Program-made: the position numbers and the translations under genes
Part shown: positions 21,682 to 33,660 of the stretch, piece after piece
How the letters are laid out: every line of letters begins with the position of its first letter
How positions within the stretch are numbered: the first letter of the stretch is position 1
Origin: Pratylenchus scribneri
Lineage: Eukaryota > Nematoda > Chromadorea > Rhabditida > Pratylenchidae
Direction: 5' to 3'
NCBI GenBank assembly: GCA_030063045.1
Contig: JAQSEB010000029.1
Span: 1,054,001 to 1,118,000 of the forward strand
DNA length: 64,000 nt
The notes under the pieces: model-generated
The model's database searches: none
The model's input: only the letters and a program-made list of their open reading frames with translations
What the model was told of the DNA's origin: nothing

Positions 21682-24600
21682 TTATTTCTTTTTAGTCTGC
21701 GGGCGAAGGGCACCAGGAATTTGAGTTCGAACAATTTGATATTGAAGAGGATCTGGAAAAAAAATTAATTAATTTATATTTTTATTTATTTATTTTTGAA
21801 TTTTAATTAGGCTCAAATTTAATTACAATTTTGTAAAATTAATCAATTTAAAAATTAATAAATATTTATTAATTATCCAATTTATTTAATTTATGATTAA
21901 AAACAAACAATGCGGGTCAATGCCATTCCAGTATCGTTCAATTTCATTTGAAGGAACCGGCCTTCCTTTCTTGTTGAGTAAATCTTTGAACCAGTCCGAA
22001 TCATAACAAGCCCTATAATTTGATTAAATTAAATTTATTTGGATGCTAATTAATTTCCAATAAAACTATCGAATTTATCCAAAATTTTGTAGCTGAATTT
22101 TTTAGGCATAAATTAAATCCTAAAGTCTATACTACCTAGTCTAGTATTAATTCTGAGCTCCAATTTTTGCTATGGCCTAAATGCCTCAAAAATGTTTATT
22201 TTTCTACAAAAAGTTAGAATAAATCCAATGATTTTATTGACTAAATTAATATTATAATAAAATTTTTACCCGTCCATTTCGTCGTCCTCCATGTTAAAAT
22301 CCGTTTTCTCCTTCACAATTTGAAGAGCACCATTTTTCGAATCCGGCATCAAAATATATTCTCCCACAGCCAACTCCGAAACTGCATCCAGCAGCGCACA
22401 AAATCGTTGAATTCGAGCGGAAAGCCTGCAAATTATTTAACATTAAATATAAAAATTTTCAATTTAAATAATTTTAAATTAATTTTTAAATTGTTTTTAA
22501 ATCTATTAAAATAATTTAAAAATTAAATTAAACTTACAATTGCCGAATTTCATTTGGTATTTTCTGGAGATTTGTGGATTGGCGACGATCAATTTGCAAA
22601 ACATTGGGTTTTTCGGCCGCAACTCTTGACACATTTATGCGGAAATTCAAATGCTCCTCGGATCCGTGCAGCATTCCGGTGACAACATTCCAAAGCATTT
22701 CTTCGTCGGTCAATTTCTGAAATTGGAAATAAAATTAATTATTTCTAAATTTAAAATTGATTTTTTAATTATTTAATTTTAACATTATTTTTTAATTAAA
22801 ATATATTTTAAATTATTTCCACTTACCTCCGCTCCAACTTCAGGCAGGAATTCGGCATGTGCTGTTGTGGAAATATGCTTCTCTTCCGGCGTGTTCTTCT
22901 CCAACAGACGGCAAGCAGTGCGCACCAGGACTCGATATTTTTGTTCATCGTCTGCCATCGCCTCCTCCTTCTTTAGATCACCCAAACTGACAATTGCATA
23001 TCGCTTCCCTTTGCCACATTGGTCCGATTTGTTTGAGGCGCCGATGAATCCCAAGCCCATTTCCTCCAAAAGTGACAAATAGTCCCCATCGCCATCATTT
23101 TCGTCCTTTCTGGCCTTTTTCGGTGGTGATGAAGTTGAAGTGGATGTTTTGGGTTGCTGCTTTTCGCGCAAAATGTTCGTTTTCAAGGCCCATTTCACAA
23201 ATGACTGTGCCACGGTTGTTTTGTACAATTGTGAAGCAATGATGGGAGGCGAAATGATGATGATACTCTTCATTTGGGCTAAAATAATAAATAAAAATTA
23301 TTTTTGTAATTATAATTTTTTAAATTGGTAATTTCCTAATTTTTCAATTTGTTTATTAATTATCATTTATTTATATTCTATTGTGGAATCATCGCTCTAT
23401 TTTGATTTTCTGCCAGCCTTCTTGAAATTAACCACTAAAAACTAAGCCTATACCCAAGCACCTATTCTCTGCTCTGGTACAATTTGACTTATCAGAGATG
23501 AAGGCTGAAGGGATTTGTAAGTCAAAAATTGTAAAATGGATGACTATGACTATTAATTAATGACCGTTCATTATGGTATTGAACCATATGCAAAATTCCA
23601 TTAATTTAATTAAAATTAAATCCAAACCTGAATGAACTCTTCGCATCACAGTCAAACGGCAAGCATAACTTTGAAGTCGATGAGACCAGGCGGAGCAAAG
23701 CAAATGACGAAAGGTGCTGGCATCCATCAACAGTGGAACATTATTGGCCAATCCAAAGTCTTGAATTTGTTGGTCCTCGATTATTGGTTCCTTTAAATCA
23801 AAAGGATAAATATTTAATTTGTCGGAAAAATATTGAAAAAGTTGAAATTAATAACGATTTATGGTTCAGTGGCTATCCTAGACCCATAAACCTAGTAGCC
23901 CAATAGATAGATCTGGGTTAAAACGCATCATTTGATTATATTTTAACTTGTTTAACCCAATTCTAATTTAATTTTGAACCATTAAACCAAAATGGGTTTA
24001 AACCGTTTAATACCCTTTAATTGTTGACCAAACCAAAATGGGTTTAAACCGTTTAATACCTTTAATTGTTGACCAAACCAAAATGGGTTTAAACCGTTTA
24101 ATCCCTTTAATTGTTGACCAAACCAAAATGGGTTTAAACCGTTTAATCCCTTTAATTGTTGACCAAACTAAAATGGGTTTAAACCGTTTAATACCCTTTA
24201 ATTGTTAACCAAACCATAACAAATTATATACCATTCAATTCGTCTTGACCAGCTCTATCCAATTCAATTGGTTATATTTGGTATGTAAATTTAGGACCAA
24301 ACCCCTCTTTAAACCATAATTGTTTTGTAATCTTATTTCCGATAATATGTCATCTCCGTAAATGAATAAAAATTTGCTTACCTTATTGTTATATTGCCAT
24401 TTCATTGCCTTCGACAATTTGTCCACGCGCATTTCATATTTCTTTTTAATATCCGGGATTGAAGCAATTTTCGCCGAGCCCTGGGAGAGCACATTCACAA
24501 TTCGCAAATTCAATGCCCGCGTTGTTGTTCTATTTGTTGTTGGCCACGGAATTGAATGGACGACTCCTTGGAATGCTCGGTCCCCAATGTAAAGTTGAAC

Positions 24601-27600
24601 CTTCATTCGTTGTAAATCCTTAAATATCAAAAACTAAGAAAAATTAATTTATGCGAAAAAAAACCTTGAATAAATTCACGGTCCAATACGGGCAGCCGAA
24701 TGCATCCTTGATATTTTTGGCTTTCTTCAAGGCCGTTTCCACATAATATTTTCGCTCCTCTTCCAGCTTTTTGTCCAAAGACTACAAAAATAATTAATTT
24801 AATTCCCCATTAAATCACCAAAAATCCAAACCTTTAATTCCAATTTGTTCTCCCCATGTCGATAAGTTGCATCCGCCTTCAGCTCATTCGAAATTATTGC
24901 CACATAGCGTTTGTGCTCATCAAATGTCAAAATTGAGGGACGAGCATTCAATGGAAGAAGATGATTTTTTGGCACCCAAGGCATTGCAGCTGGTTCACTA
25001 CGAATCTATAAAAATGTTTAAAATTAGAATAAATATGCTAGAATTTTATTCCAAACTCTTTCAATTAACAGAAAAAACAGTTTTGGTAAATTTACAAAAC
25101 CCCTTATAATGTCTAGAAGATAGTAAATTTAATTTAGCCAGAAAAATAAAGTGCAAAAAATTATATGCCACCACCGAGATTCGAACCCATGTCCTGTTTG
25201 ATTTAAAGCTAGCACCCCAACCACTAGACTAACCATTGCATGAGTTAATGACTGATTATTAAATTACCTATCTCTATGGTCATAAAACAAATTGTGCTTA
25301 TTGAATGGTTCTTAAAATCTAAAACCAAACTATCAAATCTGAATTTAGAGAAATTTGTAATTTACATACCTTTTTGCTACCACCCAATCCATAGTCACCG
25401 TCGCTATCCTGCCCATCCTCATCCGACGAAATCCGCTTACGCTTGCCTCCAAACCATTGTTTCCTCTGCTCCCGGAGTGCCTCGCAATACACCAATGTGG
25501 CTTCATCCCTTAAATTTATCATATTAAATTTTGATCAATATTTTCCAAAAATTACTTGTCGATGCGGTATTTCTTCCTGATATCATTTATTGCCAAATCT
25601 TTCGGTCGCTTCCAATCAATTTGGCTTGGGTCAATTTGCAATTTTGGAATTGATGAGGCCGCTTCCGCCGCTTTCTCTTCAATTCGACGGTTTTGTTGAA
25701 TGGTTGGCCCTTCTTCTTCATCCTCTGGCTCCGGTGAACTTTGAATGTTGGTGGTTCGCTTCTGGACAACATTGCTGGTGGAAGTGGTTGGCTCATCCTC
25801 ATTCATTGGCTCCGGTGAATTATCAATTTGGCGATTTTTAATTGTTGTGGGCACTTCCTCTTGCTCTTCTTCAGTTTCGAATCTTTCAATTATTATCATT
25901 GGCTCTTCATCTTCATCCTCCGGTGAAGTTTGACGATTTGGAATTGGGGTTGAGGTGGTCACCTTCTCTTCATTTTGTGCTCTTTGAATTGTTGGCTCAT
26001 CCTCCGCTTCTTCTGGCTCTTCATCAATTTGCAAATTTGGTGCCTCCTCCTCTGGTTCTTCATCAATTTGCAAATTCGGTGCCTCCTTCTCCGGTTGTGA
26101 TTCAATTTGTGAATTTGGAATAGTTGGCTCCTCTTCCAGTTGTAATTCATTTGGTGAAGTTGAGGCCACTTTCTCTTCATGAATTGTTGGCTCATCCTCC
26201 TCTTTTTCTTCCTCTTCATCAATTTGCAAATTTGGTGCCTCCTCCTCTGGCTCCTCTTCATCAATTTGTGTTGGAATTGAAGCTGAGGCCACATTCTCTT
26301 CAGTTTGAGGTTTTTGAATTGTTGGTGGCTCCTTGGTTGGCTCTGGAATTGTTTGCTCCTCCACTTCCATTTCTTGTAATTCCTGAATGGACACTTCATT
26401 TTCCTCAAAAATTTCAATCTGCGGTGCAATTTCCGGTATTGGTGGCGGCCCAAAAATCAAATCGATATCGTCCAAGAGCAATGGCATTTTCTTCATTTCC
26501 ATTAAAAATCTAAAAAACTAAATTTAAATTGAATATTCAATTTAAAATTTAACCTCGATTCGAACACTGTGTCAAGGTTGAAATGGTGGCTCTGGCCCGG
26601 GCTCTTCTTTGACTTCTAAAATATTTTCGAATTAAATTTATTTAAATTCCAATTAAATATTAAACCCACCGACAACATAAGGCATGCTGCCTTAAATTTC
26701 CTCTGTAATTCATCTTTACTGGCCAATGCTTCCTTCAATTTCTTCTTAAAATCGCTGCATTCCTGTTCAACTTCTTCAAATTTCTTCCTCAATGCATTGA
26801 ATTCATCGGTCGATTTCTGAATAAAATAAATCACTTAATTAGCATCGGATTAAGATTTCAACAACAAAAAATATCTGAAAATTTCCTACCTAAATAAGGG
26901 ACCTTAACTATTGCAAAATTTATGTCGCGGGTTCGAACTCGCTTAAGGTCTATTTTTCGGTCCCGTTTGACACTTTTGAGCATTTTTTATACATTCTATA
27001 GTACATTTTATGACGATAAACACAGTGTTTGGTACAAAAAACCCCGACCATTAAGTGATCATCATCTTATTCCTTATCAATTATTTAATTAACCAAAAGT
27101 TACCTTGGCCTCCATTCCAGCTTTTAGGACCTTTGCATATTGGTTTTCAATGTCTGCATACTTCTCTTGCCAATTTCGAATTTCCATATCTCGGGCTTTG
27201 ATTGTTTCATTCAGTGCCTCATCATTGATGCGCAATGTATCGTTGTAATCTCTAGCCTCTTGGCCAATCCTTTCCAGTTGGTCACATCGCTTAAAAAAAT
27301 TTTTGATTCATTTTGTAATTATAATAATGTTTAAACCGTCTCAAGTTCCTTGATTTGGCGCTGCGCTTTCCCATAATCAGCCAGAATGGTCCAAGCTTTG
27401 TGTGCATTTGCCTGGTAAGCGGGACAATTTTCACATTTGATGCCACCATTAAACTCATGGTTGATTTGCCCTTCCGTTTCTGATATTGTTGATTCTGATT
27501 CTGTAATTGAGTTATTATTTGAATCTTTATTAAATTAAGATAACCTCCGTCGTCATCGACAACCTCCAGTCGTTCTTGTTTCCCGTTCGTTGATGATGAT

Positions 27601-27620
27601 TTCGCTTCATCGCCGTCCAT
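21682..27620 (-). CDS. Little Elongation Complex protein: ICE1-like N-terminus joined to ICE2/NARG2-like body
   Basis: Predicted nuclear subunit of the complex that helps Pol II transcribe snRNA genes. Sixteen exons: 27620-27545, 27500-27337, 27289-27104, 26816-26670, 26615-26554, 26509-25556, 25508-25370, 25005-24832, 24781-24665, 24618-24382, 23790-23628, 23278-22827, 22716-22538, 22425-22270, 22012-21909, 21752-21682; 1126 residues, every phase closes. Residues 48-51 (CENC) plus a coiled coil to about 190 and DDIDLIFGPPPIPE (225-238) resemble the ICE1 N-terminus. An acidic repeat region follows (about 240-500). From MPWVPKNHLLPLNARPS (about 583) on it resembles ICE2: FDEHKRYV, then YAIVSLGDL with LVRTACRLL, AEFLPEVGAEKLTDEE, LAVGEYILMPDS, and DPHYPLQYQIVRTQIPGAL at the end (NARG2_C-like). 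The junction is inside one 954-bp exon. Family calls come from memory of human proteins; gene structure is firmer than the name. Confidence 0.7.
23900..24320 (-). mobile_element. Element C with about five units
   Basis: Inverse copy in ICE intron 23791-24381, with constant ends as in the rab-30 copy (AACCCAATTCTAATTTAA; ATTATATACCATTCAATTCG; GTAAATTTAGGACCAAACCC). Confidence 0.75.
25165..25245 (-). repeat. tRNA-derived sequence 2 (degenerate)
   Basis: Minus strand: TTAGTCTAGTGGTTGG (A-box region) and GGTTCGAATC (perfect B-box start) about 35 bp apart; the 3' part TCTCGGTGGTGGC is nearly that of copy 1 at 18478, so both belong to one SINE-like family. It lies in ICE intron 25006-25369. Confidence 0.55.
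26880..27035 (+). repeat. Second tRNA-like repeat family, copy in ICE intron
   Basis: Plus strand GCGGGTTCGAACTCGC followed by a tail with TTTTTCGGTCCCGTTTG and TACATTCTATAGTACAT. The same order of motifs recurs at 57960-58060 and 58105-58205. It looks like a SINE with a tRNA-like head and a shared tail. Confidence 0.5.
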
Positions 27621-28455
27621 TTTCAATTTAATCTATTCTGATAATTAACAATGATCTAAATTAGTTTCAGTTGAAATTTTTGTTAATTTGTTTAAAATGA
27701 TTTAAATGAACAAAAGAAACTTATATTGAATTGGGATGAATCAAATGAGGTATTATGGATATAATGGTTGGCGGTCGGGTGTGTATTATGTTGCGTTTTG
27801 TGCGCTCACCAAAAAAAAGTCGCTTAAAGCATTCCAATTAAGCCATGTTTTTGCTTTAGCATTCATTAAAGGATGAGGATGATTGGTTTTAATGGTTTTT
27901 TTTTCAGCTTGCTATATCCGAAATTTCATTGGTTCTTGGATGAATGTGAATCTTTGTAAATTTGGAAAAATCAAGCGAAAAGTGCTCTAAGAGTTCAGCA
28001 GGAGATACATTGCATTAAATATAAGAAAGTGGTTTCTGATTTTTACTTGTACAGAAATTAATTCTTTTGATTTTTTAGTTTAACAATAATTTTTCAGTTT
28101 TTGGTTAGATTTAGCTTTTTACATAGGAGAAACAACAAGCAATAGTGCCCATAATTTTATTTCTATTATTAGGTGAGTATTATTAGCGTCTAAAGTAGAA
28201 AAACCTAATTTGACTTGGATCGCAAAAAATTGAATCGACCGACCCGACCTGTGGCCTCAACGCGATCGCGATGATCGATCGACGATCGATCATGGACTTT
28301 TTATCCAATTATTTATAAAATGCCAACATTTATTAAATTTATAAATTGAGTAAATGACCTTTAATTTGTGCCTCAATTTTTAGCGATTTTGCTTGCGTTT
28401 TTAATTTTTATCACCACAACAATCGCACGCATTCACATTTATTACAAAAATAAAA
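27621..28455. promoter_or_regulatory. Shared upstream region of divergent ICE and WDR12
   Basis: 835 bp between two divergent starts, so both promoters should be here. Notable is a GC-richer patch at 28218-28295 with many CGATCG/GATCGATC motifs (for example GCGATCGCGATGATCGATCG), unlike the surrounding AT-rich DNA. No TATA box can be assigned with confidence. Confidence 0.6.
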
Positions 28456-31400
28456 ATGTCCAATAATTTTTCAACGGATTTGGCCCATTTGCAAATTCAA
28501 TTTATTTCGAATGATCAAAAGTACGTTTTTTATAAGTGAAATGTGAAAAATAAAACAAATTCTTTATAGATTTCTGTTCAATTTGCCAAATGAAGTCGTA
28601 AATGTACCAATCACATCGGAGCCTGAACAACTTAATCTTCTCATAAACCAAATTGCAGAATCAACAAAAGGTTTTTTATTTGTTAAAATCGAATTAAAAA
28701 CAAATTAATTTCAGAGAATTGGGCGCCAATCAATTTTGATTTTCTAATCGACTCAATTTTGTTGCGGACGACATTGTTGGAATTCATTGAAATTTACAAG
28801 CTTTCACTGGAAAATGTGCTAAAAATTGAATGCATAGTTCAAACTCCAGCCCCAAAATCGGAACATGATTTAAAGGACAGCGAATGGGTGGCCGATATTA
28901 AAATATTGGATCAAGATTGGTCAGTAAAATTAAAAGATTTTAGAAAATTAATCCCAATTTTTAAGCTTCTTCTCCGTGAACTATGGCGGTCAATTCAACA
29001 TTTGGGCTGGTTCTTCAAAGAAATTTGAGAAAATTTTGGCTGAGAATTTGGACGATGACCCATTGAAATGTTTGGAAATTTTCTGGAAAAATAAAGGTTT
29101 AATTATTTAAATAATTTTTAAATTTATTTAATCATCATAGAACTTTTTGCACTGATTGGAGCCCAAAATCAAACAATACTTTTGGCAAAATTGCAATGGA
29201 AGGAAATTGACGGGCAAAAGAAGGCATTCAAATTCATCCCACAATCCATATTTCGAGGACATCAACGAAGTGTTGAATGTTTGTCAGCGAATAAAGAAGG
29301 TAAAAAACAAATGATTCTATCAAAAATACGAGCCAATTAAGGAACACGCGCAATTTCTGGATCATTCGACAAATGCATGAAAGTTTGGAATATTGATGAA
29401 CAAAGTAAGTAAAAAAATGGAAGCATAAAATATTATTGATATCCTATATTCACAAACCAAATATACCCAAAATTGAATAGAGCTGGTCAAGACCAAGACG
29501 CATTGAATGGTATATAATTTGTTATGGTTTGGTCAACAATTAAAGGGTATTAAACGGTTTAAACCCTTTTTGGTTTGGTCAACAATTAAAGGGTATTAAA
29601 CGGTTTAAACCCATTTTGGTTTGGTCAACAATTAAAGGGTATTAAACGGTTTAAACCCATTTTGGTTTGATCAACAATTAAAGGGTATTAAACGGTTTAA
29701 ACCCATTTTGGTTTGGTCAACAATTAAAGGGTATTAAACGGTTTAAACCCATTTTGGTTTGGTCAACAACTAAAGGGTATTAAACGGTTTAAACCCATTT
29801 TGGTTTGATCAACAATTAAAGGGTATTAAACGGTTTAAACCCTTTTTGGTTTGGTCAACAATTAAAGGGTATTAAACGGTTTAAACCCTTTTTGGTTTGG
29901 TCAACAATTAAAGGGTATTAAACGGTTTAAACCCATTTTGGTTTGGTCAACAATTAAAGGGTATTAAACGGTTTAAACCCATTTTGGTTTGGTCAACAAT
30001 TAAAGGGTATTAAACGGTTTAAACCCATTTTGGTTTGGTCAACAATTAAAGGGTATTAAACGGTTTAAACCCATTTTGGTTTGGTCAACAATTAAAGGGT
30101 ATTAAACGGTTTAAACCCTTTTTGGTTTGGTCAACAATTAAAGGGTATTAAACGGTTTAAACCCATTTTGGTTTGGTCAACAATTAAAGGGTATTAAACG
30201 GTTTAAACCCATTTTGGTTTGGTCAACAATTAAAGGGTATTAAACGGTTTAAACCCTTTTTGGTTTGGTCAACAATTAAAGGGTATTAAACGGTTTAAAC
30301 CCATTTTGGTTTGGTCAACAATTAAAGGGTATTAAACGGTTTAAACCCATTTTGGTTTGGTCAACAATTAAAGGGTATTAAACGGTTTAAACCCATTTTG
30401 GTTTGATCAACAATTAAAGGGTATTAAACGGTTTAAACCCTTTTTGGTTTGGTCAACAATTAAAGGGTATTAAACGGTTTAAACCCATTTGGTTTAATGG
30501 TTCAAAACTAAGTTAGAATTGATTAAACCCAAGCCAAAATATAAACAAATGATGCTTCCTGTCCAGAACTATCCAGTGAGCTGTTTTTCGGAAAAATTAA
30601 AATAAATATTTCCCAAAATTTATTAATTATTTTTATTTTTAAGATGATCCAATTGATGAGGAAGAACAACATTCGGAAATTGCAGAAACCAAAAGCAAAA
30701 AGATGCGAATTGAAAGCAAATTGCCAACCAAGGTAATGTAAAATAAATCCATTTTCGCATCAAAATATCACAAAATCCCCCTTCCTCCATTTAAGGTCCC
30801 AATGGTCACATTGGAGGCGCATCGAGAGGCGGTGGTCGACCTTTGCTGGGATCCGCTCAATACAAGCAGGGCCATCAGCGTTTCGTGGGATAATCAAATG
30901 TTGATTTGGGATTTGGAATTGGCCGGTTCGTTTTTTTTTCATTAATTATCCAAAAAATTATGAAAAATATGAATCCCACTGACAACTGACTGGGAATGGA
31001 AAGTTAAAAACATATAAATCCACATTTTAATTTTAATCCTAATAGGGTTGCACCCCGGTGCCCGAGGGACGATTTTCGGGGGACGGGGAAATCGGAGTTT
31101 TTCGGGAGGCGATTAAAATTACGGAGGAGAACAAAAAAAAAAACTATAGAGGGGGAACCCCTACCAATTTTTGCTTCCAAAGCTCGGCGGGGGCACGCAA
31201 GACAAAAACAAAATTTAATGAAATTAGAATGTTTCATTTATCTAAAAAATAAATTTTTGATCCAAATAAATTAAAAATATTTCGAATAATTTATTTAATA
31301 ATTTAATTTTTATTAAAAACAATGTTTAAAAAATCATCTGACTTCAGCGGGCATCGAACTTTTGCTTCCTAATAGCTAAAAGCAAGGATTTTACCTCCAT

Positions 31401-32047
31401 ACCAACCAATCAATTGGGTTCCTATATTAAAACTATTGTTTTATTATTAAAAAAAAAAGAAATGGTTGTTTATTTCATGGCCAAAATTAACAAAAATAAA
31501 AAACAAAATTAAGGAAAAATTTAAAAGAAAATAACTTACAAATTTCGATTATTTTTATATTTTTAATATAAATATCGTAAAATAATCAAATTAAATTCCC
31601 TCTCCAATTTTTGCAGGCCCAATCTCCAAGCTGACCTCAAACAAAGCATTCACTTCGTTGGCAGTGAACAAATTCAATGGAATTGTTTTGACCGGCTCAA
31701 CGGACTCCCTTATTCGGATGTGGGACCCAAAAAGCAAAGAAGGTTCAATGGTCAAAAACACATATTTTGGCCATCTTGGCTGGCTTTCCGACATTTGTTG
31801 GTCACCGACCGATGAGAATTTGTTCGTTTCGGCCAGCTTTGACAAAACTGTCAAAATGTGGGATATACGGTGAGAATTTTGGGTCCATTTATTTTTTAAT
31901 TTTTTCCATTTTTTCAGAAGTCCAAAAGCAGCTCTCTACGATTTGATGGGCCATGAGGATCGAGTGCTTTGCGTTGAATGGTCCGCGTCGGGAAGAATTG
32001 GAAGTGGATCTGTGGATTCTACACTTAAAATTTTCTCATGCCGATGA
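28456..32047 (+). CDS. WDR12: WDR12 / Ytm1, PeBoW complex subunit for 60S ribosome biogenesis
   Basis: Nucleolar WD40 protein acting with Pes1/Nop7 and Bop1/Erb1 in 27S pre-rRNA processing. Ten exons: 28456-28520, 28570-28670, 28715-28919, 28966-29096, 29141-29299, 29342-29404, 30644-30732, 30796-30925, 31617-31869, 31918-32047; 441 residues versus about 423 in human. The N-terminal NLE ubiquitin-like domain (about residues 8-90, starting [14 protein letters not shown]) contacts the Mdn1 MIDAS domain in yeast. WD units are visible: [75 protein letters not shown]; stop directly after STLKIFSCR. An acidic/basic insert ([11 protein letters not shown]) corresponds to the variable loop of the family. 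Intron 29405-30643 is inflated by about 21 units of element C. Very sure. Confidence 0.95.
29440..30570 (+). mobile_element. Element C with about 21 units (largest copy)
   Basis: Constant left end (GCATTGAATGGTATATAATT) at about 29490-29520, then about 21 tandem 46-bp units, then the constant right end with TTAATGGTTCAAAACTAAG and ATGATGC. Units alternate between CCCATTTTGG and CCCTTTTTGG and between TTGGTC and TTGATC, in repeated multi-unit blocks, so the array grew by block duplication. Confidence 0.8.
31040..31205 (+). other. GC-rich insert in WDR12 intron 30926-31616
   Basis: A 165-bp patch (GGTTGCACCCCGGTGCCCGA; GGGGGACGGGGAAATCGG; GGGGGAACCCC; GGCGGGGGCACGC) far richer in GC than any neighbouring intron. 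It has short palindromes (GGTTGCACC/GGTGC, GGGG/CCCC). I do not recognise it; possibly a TE fragment. Confidence 0.4.
31330..31420 (-). repeat. tRNA-derived sequence 3 (degenerate)
   Basis: Minus strand with TTGGTATGGAGG-like A-box region and AGTTCGATGCCC as B-box; in the same WDR12 intron as the GC-rich insert, antisense to the gene. Confidence 0.4.
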
Positions 32048-32199
32048 ATTTGAATTTTTGTCAATTTTTTTAAATTTTTATTTTGTTGATTTTTTAAAAT
32101 TTACCAAATAAATGACTAAAATTGCCGAAATGAGTATTGAAAATGTCTCAAAAGTTGAACCAATTCAGAAGTTTATACTAGACCCCAAACCTAAAACCC

Positions 32200-32790
32200 A
32201 ATCGACGCATCATTTGATTATTGGTTTGGGTTTAACCAAATCTAACTTAGGTTTTAAACCATTAAACCAAAATGGGTTTAAACCGTTTAATACCCTTTAA
32301 TTGTTGACCAAACCAAAATGGGTTTTAACCGTTTAATACCCTTTAATTGTTGACCAAACCAAAATGGTTTTAAACCGTTTAAAATACCCTTTAATTGTTG
32401 ACCAAACCAAAATGGGTTTAAACCGTTTAATACCTTTTAATTGTCGACCAAACCAAAATGGGTTTAAACCATTTAATACCCTTTAATTGTTGACCAAACC
32501 AAAATGGGTTTAAACCGTTTAATACCCTTTAATTGCTGACCAAACCAAAATGGGTTTAAACCGTTTAATACCCTTTAATTGTTGACCAAACCAAAATGGG
32601 TTTAAACCGTTTAATACCCTTTAATTGTTGACCAAACCAAAATGGGTTTAAACCGTTTAATACCCTTTAATTGTTGACCAAAGCATAACAAATTATATAC
32701 CATTCAATGCGTCTTGACCAGCTCCCAATTTTGGATATATATTTGGTTTGTGAATGTAGGACAAACCCCTCCTTAAACCATTTATAGTAC
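32200..32790 (-). mobile_element. Element C with about nine units, intergenic
   Basis: Inverse copy 150 bp past the WDR12 stop. Units are more diverged than in the intronic copies (one has AAACCGTTTAAAATACCC). Constant ends present, including GGACAAACCCCTCCTTAAAC. Confidence 0.75.
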
Positions 32791-33344
32791 ATTATATACA
32801 TTTTTTTCTGTATCCAAATAAAATTCATGACAAATTGCTCTACATTTTCCAGCTATTTTTTCCAGCCATCCAATCATCTCAAAACTTTTATTCATTCCCA
32901 CGTTTTTTTTTGTTCATTGGTTTATGTCTGTTTGCGCACTTCCTTCTCCCTTCATATTCGCCCATTGATGACCGCCATCGCCTTTTCCCCTCATTTTCGC
33001 TTCAAATGTGGTTTGATGGCAGCAAACCAAAGTGAAAAAAACCGAAAGGAGGAAAAACGGGTGGAAAATTGATGTGATGGACACATTCGGCGGAGGGGAG
33101 CCTTGGGGGGTGTGGATCGGTGGTCGGCGCATTTATGATGGCGTGTGGGAAAATGTTTTTTTCCGTAGAGTGATGGCACCGATGCGCACTTTTTGATTGT
33201 GAGAAATTGATACTAAAAGGAATTGAGGGTGGGAAGAATGAATTTATGGCCATCGGCTTTCGGCATTAGTGGACATCCGCGTTTGATGAGACTGATCTCC
33301 GCGGAAGAATGGGATATACCTCCTTACCTACAATTGCGCCATTC

Positions 33345-33660
33345 AAAATAATTCATCAAGGATGGAACCAATTTCGATGATTTTAGTATCAAATTAGAGA
33401 GCAGACTTTTAGCTATCAATTGATATTAAATTTATTTAAATTGGTTCAGAAATGATAAAGTTATGACCAAAAAAGCAATTGAAATAACCTTTATCATGGA
33501 TTGACCAAATTTCCAGTGATTTTTTGGCCACAACTTTAGCATTTCTGAACCAATTTATATAAAATTAAAATCATTTGATAGCCAAAAGTCTGCTCTTTAA
33601 TTTGATACTAAAACCCTCAAAATTGGTGCACTCCTTGATGAGTTATTTCAAACGGCGCAG
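33345..33660. repeat. M1 palindromic repeat, copy 6 (best preserved)
   Basis: Left arm 33345-33425 begins GCGCCATTCAAAATAATTC and continues through GAGCAGACTTTTAGCTATC; right arm 33565-33660 is its inverse and ends ATTTCAAACGGCGC. The ends suggest terminal inverted repeats near GCGCCGTTT. Confidence 0.8.

Noticed and set aside
25590..26513. Plus-strand and alternative-frame open frames opposite the ICE acidic exon
   Set aside because: Low-complexity shadows of the acidic coding strand; splice phases support only the minus frame.
31591..31854. Minus-strand open frame of 87 codons
   Set aside because: Exact antisense of WDR12 exon 9, which has WD40 motifs.
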